Shown here one piece after another: positions 9,792 through 20,170 of a stretch of 64,000 nucleotides of DNA (position 1 is its first letter; each line of letters starts with the position of its first letter). Under the pieces are notes generated by a model, which did not search any database, was not told the DNA's origin, and saw nothing but the letters and a program-made list of their open reading frames with translations. Source of the DNA: Bryoerythrophyllum caledonicum (Eukaryota; Streptophyta; Bryopsida; Pottiales; Pottiaceae). The stretch is from the NCBI GenBank assembly GCA_963971425.1, contig OZ020519.1, positions 16,694,028 to 16,758,027 on the forward strand, in the 5' to 3' direction. The position numbers were made by a program, and so were the translations under genes.

Positions 9792-11265
9792 ATGCGTACT
9801 TTTATTGCGATGTTGGGGTTTTCCATCACCGCCACGCTCGGCGTTGCACTTCACGCACTCAAAGGCGTGGCTGCTGTTGCGGCTGCTGGGCCGAGGCCAT
9901 TGTCATCACCCCCGACGGGATCGCCCGACTCCAGTTACGCTCCCCAGGCTTCAACGAAGGACACCGTCACGTGAGTCCCGCGTCATGTTCCAGTTCACGC
10001 GCTCAGTGACCGACTCTGTCTCTCGAACTAGTAGTCTGAATTCGTGGTTGAGATGTCACGTCGACTAGGATACCTCGCGCTCCTGGGAACCAGACTGCAT
10101 AGGCAACGTAGACTCACTGGAGTACGTACCTCGGATTTCTTACACTGCTCTTCATCTTGTTATTGTTGTTGTCCATTTTTAGGCCGTCGTCACAGCTCAC
10201 CAGTGAAGGATCGGTCGCTTTGGATGGCGTCAAGGCTGTGGGGTTTCTGGTTTTTCTTGGCCTGGCCTGGCGCATCTGGGGCAGACTCAAGAACACGGAC
10301 GTTTGGCGGAACGTGCTTGCTCTGCTTGGAGCAGACCCAGCCGCTCAGCCAGATGAGGGCCCGGCCGCTCACGGTCGCCTTCTGCGGGACGGCGATCCTG
10401 CAGCAGGTCAGCAAAGTTTTGCGCCCAACCTTTCAATTTGCAGAGGTTTAGGGATATTGTGTAGGTTTAGGGATCTGTACGCCTCAGAAATGAGAGGTGG
10501 GGTTCAAGTCAACCAGTTGACGACTCCGTGCACACGTTTGTATGCATGCAGGTCTTAGAGAGTTAGTGCTTGGCCCCGTTCCCACCCCAGCAGGAACAGC
10601 AGGCGCTTCCTCGGCAACTGAAACGCAGCTTGCGATCTTTACCCGGGAGTGCACCTGGACCTCCACCTCTTCGTCGATGGCCATTCGCGAGTTCCACGTC
10701 TCCCAGCCGACTTCCACAAGCGCTCAGTCGTAAGTTATGGACGTTCATGTGAAGTATCATCCGCTGAATGGATCCTTTTGATGGTTCTATCAAGAAGTGA
10801 ATTAGGGCTTAGACTTCGGAGTCTGTTGACTTTCTCCTTTCTTCCTCTCTCCTCTTTCTTCCTCTCTCTCCTTTCTTCCTCTCTCTCCTTTCTACCTCTT
10901 GTTCTCCCCTTCTGTTTGAGCAAGTGTTATTTTCGTGTGAGCACATTGTAGTCAGAGAGTGTTGTATGTAGGTTGTATGTATTTGGTTTGTTTAGCTGAT
11001 TCAATCTTGGTGATTCAATCTTGGTGTAAACCAATTGATGTAGTGAATAAAGAGAACCCTATCACGAGCATTCATTCTGTAAGTGTGTAACTGAGTGTGT
11101 CTTCTTGTGTGCCTCTGAGTGCATGTGAGCATGTGTTTTCTGTGCGGTAGGAAAATTTCACATGCGGCATACGCAGCCATCAACCTTGGCAGCCCTACGG
11201 TTCCGCAGCTCCATCGTTCGACGCCCATTCCTAGTTCACAGCAACCGCCACCTACGACGCGCTGA
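9792..11265 (+). CDS. Family member C: unrecognised small membrane protein, predicted four exons
   Basis: Predicted exons are 9,792-9,970, 10,183-10,406, 10,552-10,729 and 11,151-11,265. Splice sites are GTGAGT/TTTTTAG, GTCAGC/GCATGCAG and GTAAGT/GCGGTAG, with phases 2, 1 and 2. The spliced frame is 231 residues, with no stop until TGA at 11,263-11,265. It has an N-terminal hydrophobic stretch (residues 3-30) and a Ser/Pro linker. A second hydrophobic segment (VGFLVFLGLAWRIWG) is followed by a short Ala/Thr/Ser-rich region and a Pro/Gln/Thr-rich C-terminus (AAINLGSPTVPQL). Compared with A it lacks one codon in exon 2, an in-frame change. No known family is recognised. I infer a secreted or membrane protein, but a non-functional duplicate cannot be excluded. 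Confidence 0.45.
10826..10920. repeat. CT-rich low-complexity tract in intron 3 of member C
   Basis: Tandem CTCTCTCCTTTCTTCCT repeats make up the tract. Its length differs between C and the copy-2 member (29,778-29,865), as expected for slippage. Confidence 0.8.
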
Positions 11266-12415
11266 TGCAGTTGTACGACGCAACCAAGGGTCATAGCCGG
11301 AGTGCTGCGAAGAATAGCCAGCATACGGGATGGGATTTCTACGATGTAGCTGTAATTTGGAACTTGAGCAGCTAGATAACAGAACCTCGCTTTCCGTCGG
11401 CAGAAACTCTCACTATCATACAGTTGTACGCAAATTGCAGACCACCACCGTAACTCAAGTAATAGGAAGTCCGATTGGGTCAGACTGTACATCAAATAAA
11501 TCGCAATTTTTAACTTTCTACACATCGATTGTACCGATTTCCACACCCTGAGTCAATTAGTCTTGGTGCTTAACTTCAACGTTTATGCAAAGACCAACAG
11601 CACATGCATTCTGTCAAACCGAAGCTAGAAGGGCGAGCACTTACAGCGAAACAACAAATCAAACAACACATGAGGGTTGAGAGTTCGTCAAGTTCATTAC
11701 ATGGCTCTGCCTCGCTCGCTTGCGGCCTAACGTCGACATCCGATCTCGCCAGTCAGATTCAGCACTTGACACACAATGTCAATGCCACCTCCCCAACTTG
11801 ACTGAGATGTGAAAGCGACGACATCACAACGCATCCGAGATAGAGGCGCGAGCTTGACGCCTGCTTGGTTCTTGTTCATAGCTACAGTACGCCTCTACAT
11901 TTCCACCTGGGCCAACCTCTCAACCTCTTGCAGTTTCACAATTGAACCAGCTCCATGTCTGCAACAGGAACACCATCATCAACCATCCACGAACCTGCGC
12001 CATGACAGTACACCTTCGCCCCACAACCCCACACACGCCTGCACCAATGCACCATGCTCTGCACCCTCACTCATCCGCCATGATTGGGGGGCGTCAATCG
12101 ATCTAAGCCGCCTCCATAATAACCGGACATACAAGAATGAACCAATCAAAGACGCGCAAGGACACGCCAGCACCACCGAAATCTCGAGAAGGAAAGGCTC
12201 AATATTTCCTGTAAAGAGTGTACAATGCTGAGTGCGATCTGCTTCCCCCACCCGGAGCATCCAACCACCTTCACAGAAACCAATGGAATGACTCGCCCCC
12301 TTGACCATCACATCCCACCATCTAATCCAGCAACCTCAAGGGCATTATTGTCTCATATCTACCGTATCCAAAATGTATCACCGTGGTCGTCACCGCTAAT
12401 ACTGTACTAACCGCC
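11266..12415. other. Intergenic stretch between member C and the ATP synthase gene (copy 1)
   Basis: The two transcription units converge here, so the right part should include the 3' untranslated region of the ATP synthase gene. The copy-2 equivalent differs by only a few bases. Open frames at 11,809-12,231 and the reverse strand have no family features. Confidence 0.4.
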
Positions 12416-13156
12416 TCACGCGCTCACGCCCAGCGCCGCCTGCAGCGCGCTATGCACCTCCAGCCCGATCTGGGCCTCGGCCTTCTCCAGGTCGTCCTTG
12501 GCGCTCGCCACCTTCTGCGTGTACTCCTGCACGCCCTTGCGCACCTCCTCCGGGTCCAGCCGGTCCAGCGGCACCGCCTCGATCGCCACGATGTCCGCCA
12601 CCGAGTTGGCGTGCACGAACGCGAACCCGCTGCTCACGAAGTACTGCTTCACCTCCGCGCCCTCGTGCACGGACATCAGCCCCGGCTTCAGCTCCGCGAT
12701 CGTCGGCACGTGCCCGGGCAGCACTCCCATCTGCCCCGACGTCGCCGGCACGATCACCATGTCCACCTGCACCGCCAAAACAGAGAACCATCAATCCTCG
12801 ATACCGCAACTCATCACATTCCCAACTGCAGATGCACACTCCATGAATTACAACATATCTCCGCCCTAGCTCACACTCACCTCCTTGGCCTGCAGCTCGA
12901 AGGCATGCGGCAGCACGAAGTTCACAGTCAGCTTGGTGGGCAGCGTGGCGGGAACGGCGGGGCGCGCGGCCATGTAGCTGCTGGGGAAGTGCGGCAGGTC
13001 ATAGTTGGGCGCCACCTTCTTCCAGTCCTCCTTGAACTTCTCAGGCACTACGGCCTCCTGGTGATTCTCCACCTCCGCCGCAAACCCGCGCACCACCACG
13101 GGCCTCGCCGCGGACCATGTCCGCAGCCCAGACTTCAGCCCCTGCCTCGCCAGCAT
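12416..13156 (-). CDS. ATP16: Mitochondrial F1-ATP synthase delta-prime subunit (epsilon-type), copy 1
   Basis: Two exons on the minus strand (13,156-12,881 and 12,766-12,416) flank a 114-bp GT-AG intron and give 208 residues, the usual size for plant ATP16. The first 25 or so residues are a basic, alanine-rich mitochondrial presequence ([19 protein letters not shown]..). The beta-sandwich domain follows ([20 protein letters not shown] across the splice, then [20 protein letters not shown]). The C-terminal helical hairpin reads [20 protein letters not shown] to the end. The protein is the bacterial-epsilon homologue in the F1 central stalk, coupling rotor and catalytic head. The start is fixed by the presequence. 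It differs from the second copy by synonymous changes and one Ser to Ala (presequence). The duplication junction at 13,641 may have removed its upstream leader. Confidence 0.95.
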
Positions 13157-13640
13157 CGTGCCTCCTGCACACCCATAAACACATACTCACTGTCAACAAC
13201 CACCGCAAACCCTAAGAACACCACGCTCCCTTCAAAAATCACCCACAACTCCCTAAATCATACCGAATATGATGGGAAGAGTGTCCTACATAATAAGCTC
13301 ACGAAGAAAAATTGCCAACATTCACCATCTCACCAGTGTCACCTGCCATACACTTGCGGTATGGCGAAACCTGAAATTTCTCCGCCTTGGAAGCATTCTA
13401 GAGTGGCTGCTTGAGGAGGCGATTGCGGAAATGCGTTAAAAGGAAGAGTTGATGGGCAGATCGAAACTCACAAACCTAACCCAAACCCTAAATCTGCACC
13501 TTCCCCAAAAACTCACCCCAAATTCGTGTCCTACAAACCCACCACCCCAAACCCTAAAAAACCCGCATTCCCCTAAAATCCATCAAATGCTCTCGGAATG
13601 TGGTGCGAACCGGAATTGCAAGCCGACTGGCAAAGAAGAG
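13157..13640 (-). other. Upstream region of ATP16 copy 1, ending at the duplication junction
   Basis: The sequence pairs with 32,118-32,604 at about 94-95 %. A GTGTGCAG just before the start codon could be the acceptor of a 5'UTR intron. Beyond 13,640 the copies part company, so the GC-rich segment that follows in copy 2 is missing here. Confidence 0.6.
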
Positions 13641-14017
13641 TCCTCCCTTGCTATAATTAGGGCCCCATCCAAAACAAAATAGGGGCCAGGTTTGGGCCCA
13701 CCACCTCTTGGCCCCCTTGGGTAACTCCCAAGAATGGGGTCATTTTGCCATGGGCAACTTTGCCATAGATACACATCAAATTCATCTATGGAAATCCTAC
13801 CTTCCTAGTAACTTAGTTGCGAAAGGGAGCTCAAACCATGAGGCGGGCGACGACGTTCTGTGGAAATTTCTTAAGGGAATTTTCAAATACACTACATTTT
13901 CCTCACAATGTGTTTTTCTTTTTACACAAAGTGCATTGGAATTCAAACATAGTAGTTATATCTATGTAGAGTTCTTTTGAAAATGCCACCTCAAGAAAAT
14001 GGTGTACAAGTATCATG
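13641..14017. repeat. Spacer with a GC-rich repeat (GGGCCCACC.. / GGGTAACTCCCAAG)
   Basis: The segment 13,655-13,790 belongs to the same dispersed family as 1,380-1,500 and, inverted, 20,220-20,290. The rest is unremarkable. Confidence 0.5.
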
Positions 14018-14987
14018 TTAACCCCTAAAAGCCTGTGACAATTTCACACCAAACACACTTCAAAAATGTTGATTCTAGTGCTATGAGTAAGGAAGGAAAT
14101 CAAATCTTGTATTAATCCTTTTGACCGTAGAATCTCCATAAAGACTCACTAAGTAAGATACTCACAGAATTTCATACACTTTGACCGTACGAATTGAAAG
14201 ACAATAGTGATTGAAGTCAAGAAAATGGTTCATTTTCTTCCCTGCATTGAGTGGATAAGCAGACTTTGACTTCACTTGGTATTACATTTTTGCACTACAC
14301 AAGGCCTAAAGCTTTTACCATTGTGTTGAGCATGATGTTAGTTCTGTATACAACAATTTTTAGAGGTAGAGAAGGGTTGTAGCATATTCAAAACAAGTGT
14401 GCAAGGAGTGGAGGTTCAAAAATTGTCAATTCACTATTTTTTTTTGGAGAATTTAATGTGTTTTAGAATGATAATCTAGACGGTCAATAAGAAGGTTTAC
14501 ACCACATGTTGTTGAAGAAAAATAATAAGTGAAAAACATGAAGATTTCTAGGTTATATGTAGAAAAGATGAAGTTTTTTTCCCCGCTTTGCCTGAAATGT
14601 ATAAAAATGTTTGACTTGAGTTAAAATGTTTGTTTACACTGAAGACAAGAATTATTTTGACATTTTCAAAGAAGGTAATATTCTCCACATGTATGAAAAA
14701 TCTCAATGTTAATAGAGACTTCTACCAAAATTTTAGAGCTGCCCCAAGTCCCCATTTCTAACTTTGAGTGGTACTAACTTTCAAACCATGAACCCAAAAA
14801 AATAAATATAAATGATTATATATATATATATATATATTTATCTATATATATATCTCTCTCCATGGAGCTCGTATAAGGAAAATCTAGAATAAAAGTTTTA
14901 AAAAAATAAAAATTATTATTTGAATTTTAGGAACCTGCCCAAAATCCAAAACGTACACCCCACGTACACTTGGGCTCTTAGGGGTTA
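14018..14987. mobile_element. TTAA-bounded element (piggyBac-like family 1)
   Basis: It is bounded by TTAACCCCTAAAAGCC and GGGCTCTTAGGGGTTAA, an inverted pair. The interior is similar to 16,257-17,261 and 55,732-57,079. An AT microsatellite lies at 14,817-14,862. There is no coding capacity. Confidence 0.7.
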
Positions 14988-16256
14988 ATCATATAGGTAA
15001 TAAATTTGGACATTGCATAGTGCAAAAAAAATGATGCTCAAATTGAAGTCAAAGTCATATGATCCTCTCTATGCAACACAAACAAAGTCCTTTCTTTTCA
15101 CTTTCCAAGACTATAAGTTTCCAATCCTTTCAATAAACTTCCATTGTACTCTTTTTAATAGCCTACATAAAGATCTTACAATCAGTCGAGCGATGGAAAT
15201 GAAACATTTTGTATTCTTTCTTATTTTTTACACTAAAAAATGGGCAATTCGGAATATTAATGTTTATGGTAAGCCATAGTGACCTTGAAATGCTTTTAGG
15301 AATGACCACAACCATATGTGGAGCATACAATTGGAGAGTAATTACCTAATCATAGTAGAAAAATCATCCCAACTTGTGGTCATTCCAAAACGCACTAGTT
15401 GACACCAACAACTTGTGGTCATTCCACGGACCACAACCCCCACATTGTCAAAGCTCAAATGACAAGAAGAATTGCTAGTTGGCCACTGCATATCAACCCA
15501 ACAGTTCAATTAGTTGTGGCTCCCTAAAAACCGGTGTCATCGACCAGTTTCTGGTCCGTTCGTTGTTAAAGGATTAAGATCCATCCACACCCATTCTTTG
15601 ATTAATCCTTCAAGGCCGATGAGTTTTTTTGACCTGTGAGAATCTAAGAGTGTTCTAGATCATGCAAAATGACATTTACGCATTGTGTGCATTTCAGCAC
15701 AAAAATATATGATCTCACATCAGGGAACTCATTGTAGCTCGCCGATGCGTGCACCAATTGTCATGGTGATGGTCTCAATAGATGCCCATCTTCCTCCACC
15801 TCAAAATCACAGTCTATTTTTCCCTTTGAGACCCTTGCTAGAAAGGTTCTTGTGCCAAAAGAACCCATATATGTTGAGTTTCCAACGATATAGAATTCAT
15901 ATAAAAACAGTAAGACATATATTTCCAATTAATAAACGGTATTTTTTTTCAATGCGAATACAAAATTGAACCCAGGAACTCTTGTGTTAGTATGATTCTC
16001 ATATAAAAACAACATTGATCCTAGGGCCAAGGATTTTCCTGATGGAAACACCAGAACCGCAAATTATAGTGTAAATTACATACAATGTGGGCTTTCATGT
16101 CCTCAAGAACACACAAGTCCTCACCCAAATTGGTATAAAGTAAATCTTCTTCATCCAAGATTTGGATAGGGACGTTCATTTATGCAAATCAGTTGGATTG
16201 GGAAGTTAGTTCATCCAAAAGCTTGGCTAAACACGTAAATCCATCAGGAACAGACT
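14988..16256. other. AT-rich intergenic DNA, no gene seen
   Basis: A short direct repeat (CAACTTGTGGTCATTCCA, near 15,370 and 15,408) is the only structure noticed. Open frames at 15,013 and 15,685 carry no family signal. Confidence 0.4.
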
Positions 16257-17261
16257 TTAACCCCAAAAACACCATAAACACTTCAAAACTGATCGTTCTA
16301 GTGCAATGAGTAAGGAGGAAAAAAATAAAAATTTAAATTCTACATCGAACTATAGGATCTCAATTAATACTTATTAAGTAACGTACTCACAATATTTCAT
16401 AAATGTTGACCGCACGGATTGAAAGTTTATATTGTTTGAAGTAGAAGGGGGAAGTAGTTGTGGAACGAACAAACACTTTATTCACGCTAGTCCCCTTTGG
16501 GAACTGGCGTTCTTCTTCTTCTTCTGTTTGAAGTAGTGAAGACCGTTCATTTTCGTCCTTGCGCTGAGTGGAACAACAAGCTTTGACTACACTTGGTGTC
16601 AAGTTTTTTTGCACTACACAAGGTCTAAATACATTACCATCATGTTAAGCATGCTGTAAGTTCCTTACACACCAATTTTTAGAGATAAAGGAAGGGTGCA
16701 ACATATCCAAAACAATTGTGCAAGGAGTGGAGGTTCAAAAATTGCCAATTCACATTTAATTCTTTTGTGAATTTAAAGATGTTTTAGATTGATAATCCAA
16801 ATGATGAGTAAGAAGATTTACACCACATATTGTTGTGGAAAAAACAAAAATAAAAAATATGAAGATCTCTAAGTTTTATATGGAATGGAAGAAAGTCTTT
16901 TTGATTCCTTGCCCATAATGTGTGATAATGTTTGACTTGGGTTGATATGCTATTTTGAACCAGAGACAAGATTTATTTATTTTTATATATGAAGGGAAAT
17001 AATATTGCTTGCAAGTATTGAAATTCTCACATTTGATAGAGTGCCCAACGAGCCCGCTCTCCCCATTTGAAATTCAAAACCCTAGAACTTTTTCATCAAA
17101 TGTCGGATTTGAGAAAAAAAAATGTTCTTCCACTGAGGCCTTTGTAATGCCCTTCTAGAGTAAAAATTTCAAAGAGGAATGCTAGAAATTGACACCTTAA
17201 GAACCAGACCAAACCTTCAAAATGCCGTTTTATGATACTTGGACCTTAAATTAGGGGTCAA
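16257..17261. mobile_element. TTAA-bounded element (piggyBac-like family 1) with a small internal insertion
   Basis: It starts TTAACCCCAAAAACACC and ends TTAGGGGTCAA. Compared with 4,366-5,291 it has about 90 extra bases at 16,435-16,525, flanked by the direct repeat GTTTGAAGTAG. The insert contains a TTC run and AACACTTTATTCACG. Beyond its end (17,262-17,546) lies the left flank of the Tc1 insertion. Confidence 0.65.
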
Positions 17262-17547
17262 TTCATCCAAAATTTGGATAAAACATAAATTCAACAGAGC
17301 ATTTGAATTTTAATAACGACCGAAAGCACTTTGTTCATTTTGGAGTGGAAATGATGAAGCGTATCGAAGTGCACCCAAATTTGCCACAAATTTTCATCTG
17401 TTAACACGGATAAAAACAGGAACTTCATGGAAATTATAGGTTCATAAAGTATGAACTCCATGAAGTTCAGTAACTTCATGGAAATTCCAAATAAACACAT
17501 TTTTTACATATCTAACCATAGGATCTTGTACTGGGATTGTACAACTA

Positions 17548-19142
17548 CACTTACTCAAAATACTGAGTCAATGTTTCAATTAGTTTCATTAGATCTACAA
17601 TGCCATGAGAACAAATTGACAAATTGAAAAACTTTGTATACAAAAGTTGTAAAGCATAAAGTAGTAAACAACATCTAAGTGAAAAAACACAAATTAAATT
17701 GATAGATTTCAAGATATGGAATTTGGAAATTGGATATTTACATGGACTCGGTTTTTTGAGCACTTTTTAGAATACACTCAAAAATTCGTCCAACTTTCTT
17801 TTGATTTCAAAAGAGTTGCAATTCGAGCACGCATGCTAGCATACAACTTCCTACACTCATCTATGGTGATAGAAGCATAAACCTCTTCATTACGAGTCCA
17901 CAATTCATGGAGATTCCTTAGAGCATTGGGATAATAATTCCATCTCTGTTTCACAGAAACCCACACATGTTCAATGGAATTCAGGTTGGGAGATTGAAGA
18001 GGCCACTTCATAACATCATATGGTTGCTCCCAAAACCATTCTTGAACAATCTTAGCCGTGTGCACAAGAGCATTGTCTTGTTGAAAAATAACTTCATCGA
18101 GATCAAAATCAAAATCTACCAAATTTGTAGTATATAATTCCTCCTCTAACAGCTCAAGATAATTTGTAGCATTCATCCTCCCATCTATCTTGTGCACATT
18201 ACCTACTCCTCTTGAAGTTAAACAACTCCAAAACATGATTGAACCTCCGCCATGTTTCACATTTTGTTTTACAACATGACTTGGAAGGTTCTTTTTATCA
18301 CGGATCCAACACCAAGTCCTTCCATCGGAATTAAAACAATTGACTCTTGTCTCATCACTAAAAACGACCCTCTCCCAATCACTAACTGTCCAATACTTGT
18401 GTATTTTAGCAAAAGCCAATCTATCTTTCACATTCTTGGCAAACAAATCTGGCTTGGAAACCTTCTCTGTTGCCCCTAAACCTGCGTCTCTCAAAGCATT
18501 TCTCACTGTTTCAACACAAACATCCACTCCTATCTCACTTTTGAGTGCTCTCGTTGCTTGAACTGCATTCTCCTTCCTACCTACAATCATAGAGCGTACA
18601 ACGAATCTCTTCTCATAACTCTTTAAAGCCTTTGGATGCCCTTCTTTTGACATGTCAATGTTCTGAAAGCATTTCTTTCTAATTCTATTCACCGTAGAGT
18701 GCGACAATCCCATTGCTTGTGCTACTTTTCTACTGCTGAAATTTTTCTGCAAAAGCGCAACTACATTCAACTCTTTTTCGTTTGAAATTGACCTCATTGC
18801 GCCTCACAACTTCTCCAGACACACCAAAAACCTTCTACGCCCTCAGATGAACACCAACTACAAAACAAATCACACAAAACTGATCAAAATTGACAAAGTT
18901 TCACTCATCACAAGTTGCTTCAAAATTGCTCAAAAAACTGAGTCTATAGAGGCCGCCTCTCTTCCTAATCTCTCTCTCAAATTTGACCACCTATAATGAG
19001 ATTAGGATTATGTGGCATGAATCTACATATAAAAATATCTTCAAATTATCATAGTTTCTAAAATTAGATATATTCTAGAATGCGAGATGTTGCTCTCTAA
19101 AGTTGACAAACTAAAACATTGACTCAGTATTTTGAGTTAGTG
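17548..19142 (-). mobile_element. Complete Tc1-like DNA transposon (DD34E), 1,595 bp
   Basis: Terminal inverted repeats of about 29 bp begin CACTTACTCAAAATACTGAG on the left and, read inward from the right, CACTAACTCAAAATACTGAG (one mismatch). The target TA is duplicated at 17,546-17,547 and 19,143-19,144. The pre-insertion sequence survives as a paralogue at 5,560-5,610, reading through one TA. A single uninterrupted transposase gene lies on the minus strand. Short, matched ends and an open gene suggest fairly recent activity. However, about 5 % divergence from the copy at 1-379 shows that insertion predates the duplication. Confidence 0.95.
17778..18797 (-). CDS. Tc1-like transposase, intact, 339 residues
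   Basis: The enzyme would bind the element's inverted repeats and catalyse cut-and-paste into TA. Residues 5-45 form a helix-turn-helix (SSRKVAQAMGLSHSTVNRIR), and a second DNA-binding region runs to about 125. The catalytic domain has the first Asp at 148 (VVFSDET), the HGGGSIMFW signature at 182-190, the second Asp at 241 (FQQDNALVHTAK) and Glu at 276 (SPNLNSIEHVW). The spacing of 34 residues between the last two is the Tc1 hallmark. Length is normal for the family and there is no intron. The start codon is the first in frame and matches the fragment at 33-35. Transposases of typical plant mariner-like elements are DD39D, so this DD34E protein is unusual for a plant. Confidence 0.95.
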   Translation of the reverse strand: MRSISNEKELNVVALLQKNFSSRKVAQAMGLSHSTVNRIRKKCFQNIDMSKEGHPKALKSYEKRFVVRSMIVGRKENAVQATRALKSEIGVDVCVETVRNALRDAGLGATEKVSKPDLFAKNVKDRLAFAKIHKYWTVSDWERVVFSDETRVNCFNSDGRTWCWIRDKKNLPSHVVKQNVKHGGGSIMFWSCLTSRGVGNVHKIDGRMNATNYLELLEEELYTTNLVDFDFDLDEVIFQQDNALVHTAKIVQEWFWEQPYDVMKWPLQSPNLNSIEHVWVSVKQRWNYYPNALRNLHELWTRNEEVYASITIDECRKLYASMRARIATLLKSKESWTNF

Positions 19143-19144
19143 TA

Positions 19145-19784
19145 TGTGTGGTAATATTTTCGTTCAATTTGACTGCACATATTGAAAGATATCAACCTGT
19201 GAACTAAGGCATAAACTCTTCATGGGGGCATACTAAACGCCTTCAACAAACTTCGACCACCTTCTATGACACAACGGTATGTGATTTTCTAGTTTAACCT
19301 TAAGACGGATCATGTTAGGCACATGTGCACCAACTTTTAGAAGTAGAAGAGGGATAGAAGATGTCCTCAAATAAAAATTCAATATATGCAACTATGTGCT
19401 AAGAATTAAAAATACACTTCAAGTTTTTCTGCCTCGGCTCGTAGAGTACAGACTGAATTTTGAACGAACCAATTGATGCTCTTTTACATATAGTAAGCCT
19501 TGTAATACTATTTATTTATTACTTGTGGAATGAAAAACACGAAAGCAATAGTGTTGTCACAGTTATTCGTAATTGTCTGTAGATTGGCATGAGAGAGATG
19601 GCAAAGCACCTGATCGAAGAGAGATATTCTTGAGTCCTTCTCCCAAAGTCAAAGTAAGTTTTGGATGTTCTATTTGCACGCGATTACCGTTTTGATCTTT
19701 CTGGGAATTAATTTTCAAAAGAATCAGAGAAGAGACTGTCGCTAAAGAAAAGAGAATGAAGGGGGTTTTGTCAGAAAGTGAGTC
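19145..19784. repeat. Right flank of Tc1 insertion, copy 2 (pairs with 382-1,010)
   Basis: It is the same dispersed repeat as 382-1,010 and 5,581-6,110, at about 95 % to the former. No gene is seen. Confidence 0.6.
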
Positions 19785-20085
19785 CCGATCATGTTCCAGT
19801 TCACGTGCTCACTGACCGACTCTGTCTCCAGAACTACACTGAATATCACTTGTAGTGTAGTGCCCAGTAAATGACTTGTAAATGCAATAAGTTTTTACTC
19901 TTGATGCCAATTTTTACCAAGAGCACAACTCTCTATAGTATTCAAGTAAAAGGATCATTATAAACATAGTTGGTAAACATATTCACTTAAAGTAAAAACT
20001 TATAGCATTTACACGTCATTTACTGGGCGTTATACTAAAAGTGATATTTAGTGTAGTAGCCTGAATTCATGGTTGAGATGTTTGA
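19785..20085 (+). pseudogene. Fragment D of the A/B/C family, copy 2
   Basis: It has the same organisation as 1,011-1,317: intron-1-like sequence with donor-like GTGAGT, interrupted by the TA-flanked MITE. Confidence 0.6.
19837..20053. mobile_element. TA-flanked MITE, copy 2
   Basis: The ends are inverted (CACTGAATATCACTTGTAG / AAAGTGATATTTAGTG) with TA at 19,835-19,836 and 20,054-20,055. It is orthologous to the MITE at 1,073. Confidence 0.88.
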
Positions 20086-20170
20086 ATAGCAAGGGAGGGT
20101 CTCCAGGGGTCTGTGATAACCGTAGGCCCCAAATTTGTCCAAAACAGTTCCAAACACAGCCTCTAGACCA

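Noticed and set aside
10044-10451. 135-residue Cys-rich open frame (MVEMSRRLGY..) across intron 1 and exon 2 of member C
   Set aside because: It runs through a good intron with a pyrimidine-rich acceptor. The spliced frame with consistent phases in several members is preferred. It is kept in mind as an alternative.
12383-13414. 343-residue His/Arg-rich open frame opposite ATP16 (and its copy at 31,344-32,375)
   Set aside because: It is the GC-rich antisense shadow of the two ATP16 exons plus intron. Its composition is implausible for a protein and it has no family features.
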